From contig NW_008705562.1 of the NCBI RefSeq assembly GCF_000186865.1, positions 1,219,192 through 1,283,191 of the forward strand: a DNA stretch of 64,000 nucleotides, written 5' to 3'. Source of the stretch: Aureococcus anophagefferens (taxonomy: Eukaryota > Sar > Pelagophyceae > Pelagomonadales > Pelagomonadaceae). Below, piece after piece: positions 49,699 through 58,124 of this stretch. Under the pieces are notes generated by a model. That model had not been told where the DNA came from. It made no database searches and saw nothing but the letters and a program-made list of their open reading frames with translations. Within the stretch, counting starts at the first letter, position 1. Each line of letters opens with the position of its first letter. A program made the position numbers and the translations under genes.

Positions 49699-50406
49699 AT
49701 GGCGGAGATCGAGGGGCTGGTCCGCGCCTTGCGCGAGGGCGACGATGATGCGAAGGCGGCGGCGGCGGCGGCGCTGAGCGAGCTGGTGCGCGACTGCGAC
49801 GCCGGAACGCGCGGCAAACGGGTCCGGATCCGCGAGGCCGGCGGCATCCCGCCGCTCGTCCAGCTCGTGCGCGACGGGAGCGCGGAGGCCAAAACCCAGG
49901 CCGCAGCGGCGCTGGCCAACCTCACGCTCACCTACACCGAGGCCACCAACCGGCGACTGGTCGGTGCAGCTGGCGCGACCTCGCCGCTCATCGACCTCCT
50001 GCGCGACGGTAGCGCGGAGGCCAAATTATGGGCCGCGAGCGCGCTGCGCAACTTGGCGTGCGAAAACGACAACAAGATGCTGATCACCGAGGCCGGCGGT
50101 GTCCCGCTATTCGTCCAGCTCCTGCGCGACGGGTGCGCTAAGGGCAAACTCAAGGCCAGCGCGGCACTGAGCAGCCTCGCGCTCAACAACGACGCCGGCG
50201 CGGTCGCGGTCGCGGTGGCCGTCGGCCTCGAGGCGCTCGTCGAGCTCGCGCGGCACGGCCGCGTGATTGTCAACGAGGGGTGGCTCGTGTGGAGTGCGGA
50301 CGTCCCCGCCAAGCGCAAGGCCGCGCTGGTCGTCGCCGCCCTGCTCGACCGCGACGGCCGCCGGCTCCCGCGCGAGATCAAGGCCCTCATCGGGCCCTAT
50401 CTCTAG
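49699..50406 (+). CDS. Armadillo-repeat protein, copy 2
   Basis: 235 residues, about five ARM repeats (AGGIPPLVQLVRDGSAEAK, TSPLIDLLRDGSAEAKLW, AGGVPLFVQLLRDG). One repeat longer than its paralogue at 24225-24812. Both begin MAEIEGLVRALR, share the leader ATCAAGGGGTCAAGC before ATG, and end IGPYL followed by CTCTAGGACGCATCG. They are members of one duplicated family; further copies in the genome are likely. Partner and role unknown. Confidence 0.82.
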   Translation: MAEIEGLVRALREGDDDAKAAAAAALSELVRDCDAGTRGKRVRIREAGGIPPLVQLVRDGSAEAKTQAAAALANLTLTYTEATNRRLVGAAGATSPLIDLLRDGSAEAKLWAASALRNLACENDNKMLITEAGGVPLFVQLLRDGCAKGKLKASAALSSLALNNDAGAVAVAVAVGLEALVELARHGRVIVNEGWLVWSADVPAKRKAALVVAALLDRDGRRLPREIKALIGPYL

Positions 50407-50451
50407 GACGCATCGCTAGTAAAAGCGAGAGATCGAGATGAACGACTGCCA

Positions 50452-52225
50452 CTAATACCCGAGCTTATCGTTGAGCGCCGTGCGGCCCGAGCCGTCCTGG
50501 CCCTGGGGCGGCACCCAGGCCGCGTCGCCGCCCTCGAGCGACGCCGCCGCCGCCGCGTCCGCGTAGCCGGCCGGGGGGCGCTTCGGCCCGCGCGGCGCGC
50601 GCTTGCGCTTCTTCTTCGCGGGCCGGTCGTCGTCCTTGGCCTCGGTCTCAAAGTCCGGCGGCGGCGACGGCGGCCGCCGCGGGAGCGTCGGCGCCATGGG
50701 CGCCGCGGCGCGCTCCCGGGGCGCGTCCGCGCGCGGCGTCGGCAGTAGCGCGCGCGCGGCGCTCACCGCGGGCGCCGGCGCCTCGGCGGCGGCCTCCTCG
50801 GCCTCCTCGGCCTCCTCCTCCTCGGCGGCGGGCGCCGGCGCGACGGCCCCGGGCGTCCGCGCGGCCGAGAGGCCGTCGAGCGCGGGCCGCGCGACGTCCA
50901 TGAGCCGCGAGAGCCGCGCGCGCTCGGCCTCGAGCGCGGCGGCGTCGCGGCGCGCCGACGCGCGGCGCGCCGCGGCCGCCTCGGCGTCGTTCGTCGCCAT
51001 GAACGCGTCGAGGTCGTCGCCCGGGGCGCGCGCGGTCGCGCGCGCGGCGCCGGCCTCGGCGTCGCGCGCGGCGGCGAGCGCGGCGTCGACGGCGTCGCGC
51101 TTCGCGNNNNNNNNNNNNNNNNNNNNNNNNNNNNNNNNNNNNNNNNNNNNNNNNNNNNNNNNNNNNNNNNNNNNNNNNNTCGTCGTCGACGTTCGACTCG
51201 CGCGCGTGCTGCTTCGCGTAGAGGTAGCCGTCGTCGTCGCCGTCGGCCCCGCCCCGGCGCCGCTCCGACGTCTCGCGCTGCGCGTTGCGCCCGCGGATCG
51301 TCTCCTCGAGGTCGGCGATCTCGTCCGTGAGCTTGGCGATCTGGGCGTCGTTGACGTCGAAGGCGCGCTTCTGGCCGTCGCTGAGGCCGTCCGCGCCGCC
51401 CTCCTTGGACAGCAGCCGCTGGTTGTCGGACCGGCACCGGTTGAGCTTCCGGAGCTTCGTCTCGAGGCGCTCGTGGAGCTTGGCGTCCTTGGCGTGCTTC
51501 TCGCCGTCCTTGAGCGTCGAATTGATCTCGCCGCCGTACTCCATGAAGCCGCGGTTCGTCTTGAGGTACTCGGGTAGGTCCGCCTCGGAGACGCCCGCGA
51601 CGTCCCGCGCGTCCTCGGCGTCCTCGGCGAAGCCCCAGGTCACGGCGTCCCGGGCCGGCGGCGCGCCGCCGCCGGCGGCGGCGGCGGCGCGGGCCCGCGG
51701 CGCCTCGGCCGCCGCGCGGACGCTCCGCGCGGCCTCCGCGGGCGCCACCACGCGCGTCGGCACCGCGAACGTGCCCGACGCGTCGAGGCGCACGTCCTCG
51801 TTCTCCAACAGGGCGCGCGCCGCGCGGTCCTGGCCCGCGGCGTGGATGGCGAGCACGCGCGTCGACGCGCCGAGCTGCAGCACGTCGCCGCCGCGCGCCT
51901 CGACGTACTTCAGCGGCGGCAGCGGCGCCTTGTTGAGCCGCGACCCGTGGGCGCTGCCGCAGTCGGCGACGTAGAGCCGCCCGTCGTTGCTCCGCTGGAA
52001 GACGAGGTGCACGCGCGAGATGCTCGCGTGCGCCATCGCGTAGGCCACGCAGTCCGCCGCGCGGCCCAGGAGGAAGCGCGACGCCGTGAGCGGCACCGTC
52101 TCGACGGACGTGCCGTTCTTGATCATCTCCAGCGAGTACGCCGCGTCCGACGACTCGTCCGTCGGCGCCCAGGTGGGCAGAGGCGGGCCGCCGTCGTCGG
52201 CTTTTTGCGGAGGCGCCGCCGCCAT
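50452..52225 (-). CDS. SLC4A1AP: Kanadaptin-like FHA-domain protein (assembly gap inside)
   Basis: FHA domain at about residues 40-110 (FLLGRAADCVAYAMAHASISRVHL and GRLYVADCGSAHGSRLN), a phosphothreonine-binding module with the typical GR, SRxH and SxxGSxxN signature. Then a region WGFAEDAED..., coiled coils, YLYAKQHARESNVDD, and a C-terminus WVPPQGQDGSGRTALNDKLGY that matches the conserved end of kanadaptin, a nuclear protein linked to spliceosome-associated complexes. The run of 73 N at 51107-51179 removes 20-30 residues and the frame changes across it, so the true gap length differs. Head-to-head with casein kinase 1, starts 288 bp apart. Confidence 0.78.
51107..51179. other. Assembly gap (73 N)
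   Basis: Run of N within the kanadaptin-like gene. The frame on the two sides does not match for a 73-base length. Confidence 0.99.
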
Positions 52226-52513
52226 CGCGCTCGCGGCAACAAAAATGGCGAGGTTTTGCTTGCCACAACCACGGCCTGTGGCGCAGCGCTCTCGGCCTGC
52301 AGGACGCCCGCTAACTCGAGCGTCTGGTCGACCTCCACTCCGCGTCGCTGCCGTCGCTGCGTCGTCGAGGCCCCGAACGCCCCCGGCTCGCCGCCCCCGC
52401 CCTCGCGTGCCCCCGGGACCGCGCGGCCCGCGGGCGCCGCCGGGCCCGCGCCGCCGCCCCGGGACCTTTCCCCGGCCTCCGCAAGCGCCCCCGCCGGCGC
52501 GCCGCGCTCGACC

Positions 52514-54350
52514 ATGTCGGCGTCGCTCGTCGCCCACCGGTTCCGGACGCACAAGCGGCTCGGCGCCGGGTCCTTCGGGGAGATCTTCGTCGGCAGCGAC
52601 GTGAACACGGGCATGCGCGTCGCGATGAAGTTCGAGAAGCACGGTTTGCGGTGCCCGCAGCTGCGCCACGAGTACAAGGTCTACCGGGAGCTCCAGGGCT
52701 GCCGGGGCGTGTGCAAGGTCCAGTACTACGGCACGCACAACAATTTTAACGTCATGATCCTCGACCTGCTCGGCCCGTCGCTCGAGGAGCTCTTCACGAA
52801 GTGCGGCCGCCGGTTCTCGCTCAAGACGACGCTCAAGCTCGCGGACCAGATGCTCGAGCGCTGCGAGGCGCTCCACGGGCGCCACCTCATCCACCGCGAC
52901 ATCAAGCCGGCGAACTTCACCATGGGCGACGCGACGACGTCGCCCATGGTCTACTGCATCGACTTTGGGCTCTCGAAGCGGTTCCGGAACCCGCACACGC
53001 TCCAGCACATCCCCCACCGCGTCGGCAAGTCGCTCACGGGCACGCCGCGCTACGCGTCCATCTCGAACCACCTCGGCATCGAGCAGAGCCGCCGCGACGA
53101 CCTCGAGGCCATCGGCTACGTGCTCGTCTATTTCGCCAAGGGCCGGCTGCCGTGGCAGGGCCTCAAGGCCAAGAGCGCGCACAAGAAGTACAAGCTCATC
53201 CTCGACAAGAAGCAGGAGATCTCCATCGCCCAGCTCTGCCACGGCTGCCCGGCCCAGTTCGCCGAGTACCTGTCCTACTGCCGGTCGCTGAAATTCGACG
53301 CGTCGCCGAACGTCGCGTACCTCCGGCAGGGCAGGAAATGAGTGATTCAAGTTCGCTTCAACGTGAGTTTTCCGCGCGCGCGCGTTCCGGAAACAGCATC
53401 CACGCGTCGAGAGCGCTCCGAGAAATGATTGCTCGTCCAAAAATTAGCCGAAACGAGTGGGAAACGGCCGAGATATGAGCCTCCAAAGTTGGAAATTTCG
53501 CACTCTTCTCCTGCCCAGGTACCTCCGGCGCCTCTTCCGAGACCTCTACGTCCAGAGCGGCTACGACATCAACCACCTCCAGTCCAACGACTGGGACTGG
53601 ATGGTGCCCGGCGCGGGCGTCGACGCGAGCCCGCGCGCCGCGACCGCCGCGCCGGGCCAGCCCGCGGCGCCGACGGGCGGCGCCGCGCCCGCCGCGGTCC
53701 AGTCGGGCGACGCCGCGGTCCAGTCGAAGCGCGTCGTGTCCCAGGGCATGCGGCCCCAGTCCGCCGGCGCCGAGCGGCCGAAGTCCGCCGCCGCCGCCGC
53801 CGCGTCGAGCCGCGCCGACTTCTCGTCCGCCGCGTTCGCGTCGTCGAACGCGCCGCGGACGTCGTCCGCGCGGTCCGGCGGCGGCGCGCCCGCGGGCGGC
53901 CGCGACGTCTTCCTCCGCGACGGCGGGCCCTCCGCCCAGGAGGCGGCGAAGTTCGCCTACGACCACCGCTACCGCCGGCCCAAGACCGCGTCGAACGCGC
54001 GGGAGGCCGGCGACGACGGCGGCGGCCGCGACGGCGGCGTCGACCGGTCGCGCGCCTGGGGGTCCCACGCCCGCGCCGAGCCGCCCCACGGCGGCGGCGC
54101 GCGACGAGACCGGCCCGCGTCCGCCGGCGCCGCCGCCGTCGGCGGCGCGCAGTTCAAGGGCGCGACGTCGTCCAAGTCCGCGCACCACGTCTCCGAGCGC
54201 GGCGGCGGCCGCGGCCAGGGCGCCGGCGACGACGGCGCCCACGTCGTCGCGGGGGCCCGCTCCATGATGGGCCTCGCCCGCGCGCGGTCCATGAAGACGA
54301 GCTCCACGGGCGCCACGGGCTCCCGCCCCCGCACGTCGTCCCGCGGCTAG
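52514..54350 (+). CDS. Casein kinase 1 family protein kinase
   Basis: 544 residues from exons 52514-53316 and 53519-54350. Kinase domain in residues 1-290: glycine loop LGAGSFGEIFVG, catalytic HRDIKPANF, IDFGLSKRF for the DFG, and the CK1 phrase TPRYASISNHLGIEQSRRDD in place of APE. The intron falls in the C-lobe helix: FDASPNVA-YLRRLFRDLYV, matching the CK1 YLRxLF block. The remaining 250 residues are Ala/Ser/Gly/Arg-rich and disordered, likely for localisation or autoinhibition. CK1 kinases prefer primed or acidic sites and act in clock, trafficking and ciliary control. The intron is a family B introner in inverted body orientation. Confidence 0.93.
53327..53518 (-). mobile_element. Introner family B, copy B3, body inverted relative to the gene (CK1 intron)
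   Basis: A 192-bp element whose body is antisense to the host gene, unlike B1 and B2. Duplication GTACCTCCGG (53317-53326 and 53519-53528). Intron 53317-53518, 202 nt, GT-AG. Despite the inversion, the gene-sense right end is still CTGCCCAG and the left end CAGGGCAG. Without splicing, translation would stop at 53339-53341. Confidence 0.94.
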
Positions 54351-54619
54351 CGCGCGCCGCGCCGCGCGCGCCGGCGGCGGGCTCGCCCCCCCCGGCGCCC
54401 CCCCCACCTCCTCGCGTCACCGCCGCCGGCCCCGGGCGCCACCGACACCGCGCGCCCGGCCGAACCCCGTTCGATCTTTCTTAACGACGGCGCCTCGACA
54501 CGGAGCCGACGGTGCACCCCCTAGTGTTTGCCGTGCCGAGGTGATCCAACGATAGGCAGCCCCGGCATGGGCGGTTCGTCGGCCGGCGCCCGCGCCCCGT
54601 AGAAAAGTAAGACTTAAAG

Positions 54620-57600
54620 ATGGTGACGACGACGACGCTGCCGACGCTCGTGCGCGTGACCAAGTCGCGGGAGCGGCCGGAGAAGGTCGTGCGCGTCACG
54701 AAGGAGAAGGCCCAGCTCTGCCGGAGCGGCGAGGCGGAGCGGGCCCTGGAGGGCCGCGACGGCAAGTCGCTGGACAAGGCCTTCCAGCAGTACCTCGAGT
54801 ACCGCACGGTCAAGGAGCCCATCATGGAGGACAACCGCTGGCGCAACGTGCTCAAGCTGCAGACGCTGCTCACGCGGCCCGAGTACGCGAACATTTATCT
54901 CGCGGGCCGCGAGCACGCGCTCTACGAGGAGCTCCACCGGTCGAACCCGGAGCGCTTCGTGTCCAAGAGCCGGTTCATGGTCATCATGCGCCGCGTCTTC
55001 GGCTTCGAGCTCGCGCCGGTGCGGGGCGCCGTCGACGCGGACGTCAAGGAGCTCATCGAGAACGTCTACGACGCCTTCGACGAGCGGGGCAACGACAAGA
55101 TGGAGTGGCGGGGCATCTTATTGATGCTCCACGTCGTCCTCAAGCCCTGGCTGCCGCCCGTGGCCCACTTCTCCTGGGGCTTCGCGATGGTCGGCTCCGA
55201 GGGCTCGTTCGACCCGACGTGCTCCGAGCCCTTCGACGCGCGGCTCGCGAGCCTGAAGCACATGCTCTTCACGCTGGGCCACGTCAAGAGCCGGCCCATG
55301 CTCACGCGCATGGTCGACGACACCTGGGCCGAGCTCTGCCGCGTCGACAAGCGAGCCGCGGCGCTGACGCGGAACGCGGAGACGCGGAAGCTTTTAGACG
55401 CGGCGTCGGGCAAGAAGAAGGACGAGGAGCGGCTCGGCGGCGCCATGAACGACAACGAGGAGACGAACGTCGCCGACGGCGTGAAGATCGGGCTGGACAT
55501 CTTCGAGAAGCTGCTCCGGACGCAGCCCCTCGCGGGCCTCCTCTTCACGGGGGGCACCGCGTTCGGCGCGCGCGACCCGCGGACCTGGACCTACATCATC
55601 GAGGAGGAGCAGTACCACCCCCTCATCTTCAAGGAGATCCGGCGCCAGCGGCTCAACGCGCGCCACGAGGAGGCCGTCGCCGAGTTCCGGCGGACGCACC
55701 GGTTCCGCGAGAAGCGGCGCGTCCGCGCGTGGCACGACGTCGCGCACCGCATCCACTACCTCAAGGAGTTCGTGCTCGACGCGCTCTACAGCGGCGCGGC
55801 CTGCCGCATGCGCGTCTGCTTCATGCGCTGGCACCACGCCGTGCTCCTCGTCATCCGGGTCCTGGAGCTCCAGCGGCTCGCGCGGGGGTTTCTGGGCCGT
55901 CTGGACGCGCGGTGGATCTGGCGCATCCACGAGCTCGTCACCGCGGTCCAGGCCAAGGTGCGGAAATTCTTGGTGCTGACGGCGACGCGGAAGGAGCTGC
56001 GGCGGCGGCGCTGGGCGGCGACGGAGATCGAGCGCCACGCGCGAGCGCTGAACGCGCGGCGCCTCGCGATGTGGCGCCTCGAGGCCCACATCGACCGCGA
56101 GCACCGCAAGCTCGCCCAGCGGAAGCGCGAGTGGGCCGAGCGGCGCGAGCGCCACGCGGCGCGGGCCGTCCAGGGCGCCTGGCGCGCGCGCGTCGCGCGG
56201 CTCCGCGCGGCGGCGGAGAAGAAGCGGCGCGAGGACGCGGTGCTCACGGTCCGCGACATGGAGATGCTCCACGCGGACAACCTGCGGCGGCGCAAGATCT
56301 ACGAGGTCCAGCTCGAGGACTGGTACCGCGACCGGAAGCAGGAGCACGAGATGAACACGATCTACGAGGACTTTGGCGCGTCCGAGCGCGCGAAGATCCT
56401 GCACTACCGGCGGAAGCAGATGTACGACGCGGAGCGCGAGAAGGAGCGGCGCGCGGCCCAGCTCGCGAACATGCTCGAGGACGAGCGCGTCGCCAACTGG
56501 ATCCGCAAGTGGGAGATCACGAAGGAGGAGCGCGTCAAGGCGCTGCGGACGCGGCTCGAGTGGTGCCGGACGACGCCGGAGACGGCCGAGGAGCGCGCCA
56601 TCGGCCGCAAGCTCCAGAAGGAGGCCAAGGCGCGGGCCAAGCTCGTGCTGAAGCGCGCCTTCAAGGCCGGCGTGCCCCTCGAGCTGCCCGAGGCCGAGGC
56701 GCTCGCGCTCGAGGAGGTCATGCTCAAGCGGACGCGCGACGAGGAGCGCCAGGTCGACATCGAGCGCACGCTCGCCGCCGACGACCACTACGCGGCCATC
56801 GCCGCGCGGGAGCGCGAGGAGCGCGAGGAGCGCGAGCGCAACATCGAGCGCGTGCAGAACAACGCGTCGCGCGCGATCCAGAAGCAGTGGGAGCTCCACC
56901 TCAGCCGCCTCGAGCTCCGGAAGCGCGCCTTCGAGCGCTACGACAAGCGCTACGACATCGACCTGCGCGCCTTCTACTACGTCAACCGGCGGACGTCCGA
57001 GCCCCAGTGGAAGAAGCCCTACGCGCTCGGCGCCTTCGACATCAAGCTCAAGGACGAGTGGGTCGTGCTCCACGACGAGACGCGGGAGCCCTACTACTAC
57101 AACCCCCAGTCCCAGGCCATGTCCTGGCAGCGGCCCGCGGGCACCTGCTTCTGCGCGGGCTGCGACGCGCAGTTCTGCGCCGTCGTGTGCAACGACACGA
57201 ACCGGAAGCTCTGCATGGACTGCTACAACGCGACGCACGCGGAGAAGAGCGAGGACGAGTTCAACGCGCTGACCTTCAAGATCCTGAAGGGCGGCGACCC
57301 GGAGAGCGGCCGCGCGGACATCCAGGCCCTCGAGGACACGGGGAAGCGGCTCGAGGAGGAGCGCGCGAAGCAGGAGGAGGAGGCCCGCGTCGCCCGGCGC
57401 CAGTCCGTGCGCCGCCAGTCGTCGCTGGGCCGCCAGTCCGCCGTCGGCGCCGAGCTCGCCAAGCTCAAGAGCCGCCAGTCTTTAGCGGCGGGCACGCCCG
57501 AGGCCGACGCGCTCGCCGAGGTCCTCGCGGGCCGCGCGGAGCCCGACGAGGGCGAGGAGATGCTCGACCGCACGCAGCGCGAGACGTCCGAGCTCATGGC

Positions 57601-57928
57601 CATCGTCGAGGAGCGCGCGCGCCGGCGCGCGCGCCGCGACGCGGGCGAGGCCGACGAGGACCCCGCGGGCAAGCGGCCCATGCTCGAGTACCGCAAGGCC
57701 CGGCGGAGGCCCAGCGAGCTCCTGCGCATCGCCAACGGCGAGCCCGACGACGCGACGACGGCCACGGGCAACGAGGACAAGTCCCTCGTGCCCTCGACGA
57801 TCACGGGCGGCGAGTCCCTCGACGCGCCGGGCGACTCGCTCGCGTCGTCGCTCATCGACGCGCTCGACTCGTTCCCGGACCCGCCGTCCGAGGACGGGGG
57901 AGGCGTCAAGCCGCCGCGGCCGTCGTAA
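54620..57928 (+). CDS. Large IQ-motif, WW-domain, B-box-like protein, unrecognised
   Basis: 1102 residues, single exon. The N-terminal 250 include an EF-hand-like helical stretch (VYDAFDERGNDKMEWRGIL). The middle is Arg/Glu-rich helix with IQ-like sites (LELQRLARGFLGR, ARAVQGAWRARVARLR, NNASRAIQKQWELHLSRL) that would bind calmodulin. Two WW-like segments follow (FYYVNRRTSEPQWKKP and PYYYNPQSQAMSWQRP) with a Cys-rich B-box-like cluster CFCAGCDAQFCAVVC ... CMDCYNATH at about 865. The tail is Ser/Arg-rich with repeated RRQS. The layout resembles uncharacterised axonemal or centrosomal proteins of flagellates; this is inference. Also possible: a cytoskeletal scaffold unrelated to flagella. Confidence 0.72.
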   Translation: MVTTTTLPTLVRVTKSRERPEKVVRVTKEKAQLCRSGEAERALEGRDGKSLDKAFQQYLEYRTVKEPIMEDNRWRNVLKLQTLLTRPEYANIYLAGREHALYEELHRSNPERFVSKSRFMVIMRRVFGFELAPVRGAVDADVKELIENVYDAFDERGNDKMEWRGILLMLHVVLKPWLPPVAHFSWGFAMVGSEGSFDPTCSEPFDARLASLKHMLFTLGHVKSRPMLTRMVDDTWAELCRVDKRAAALTRNAETRKLLDAASGKKKDEERLGGAMNDNEETNVADGVKIGLDIFEKLLRTQPLAGLLFTGGTAFGARDPRTWTYIIEEEQYHPLIFKEIRRQRLNARHEEAVAEFRRTHRFREKRRVRAWHDVAHRIHYLKEFVLDALYSGAACRMRVCFMRWHHAVLLVIRVLELQRLARGFLGRLDARWIWRIHELVTAVQAKVRKFLVLTATRKELRRRRWAATEIERHARALNARRLAMWRLEAHIDREHRKLAQRKREWAERRERHAARAVQGAWRARVARLRAAAEKKRREDAVLTVRDMEMLHADNLRRRKIYEVQLEDWYRDRKQEHEMNTIYEDFGASERAKILHYRRKQMYDAEREKERRAAQLANMLEDERVANWIRKWEITKEERVKALRTRLEWCRTTPETAEERAIGRKLQKEAKARAKLVLKRAFKAGVPLELPEAEALALEEVMLKRTRDEERQVDIERTLAADDHYAAIAAREREEREERERNIERVQNNASRAIQKQWELHLSRLELRKRAFERYDKRYDIDLRAFYYVNRRTSEPQWKKPYALGAFDIKLKDEWVVLHDETREPYYYNPQSQAMSWQRPAGTCFCAGCDAQFCAVVCNDTNRKLCMDCYNATHAEKSEDEFNALTFKILKGGDPESGRADIQALEDTGKRLEEERAKQEEEARVARRQSVRRQSSLGRQSAVGAELAKLKSRQSLAAGTPEADALAEVLAGRAEPDEGEEMLDRTQRETSELMAIVEERARRRARRDAGEADEDPAGKRPMLEYRKARRRPSELLRIANGEPDDATTATGNEDKSLVPSTITGGESLDAPGDSLASSLIDALDSFPDPPSEDGGGVKPPRPS

Positions 57929-58124
57929 AGGTCGTCCGTGTGACGCGGGGCGCCAGGCGGTGGGGGGAAGGGCGCGGCGCGCCGGCGGGGAGTCCCGCGC
58001 GCGCGACCTGATCTCCGGCCTCGCGTACGCCGGCGGCGCCTGGAAGGCCGCCGCGCAATCCCTCTCCCGCCAACTCGAAGAGGGCGCGCGCCGCCTCGCG
58101 GTTACCGCGCCGCCCTCGCCACCC

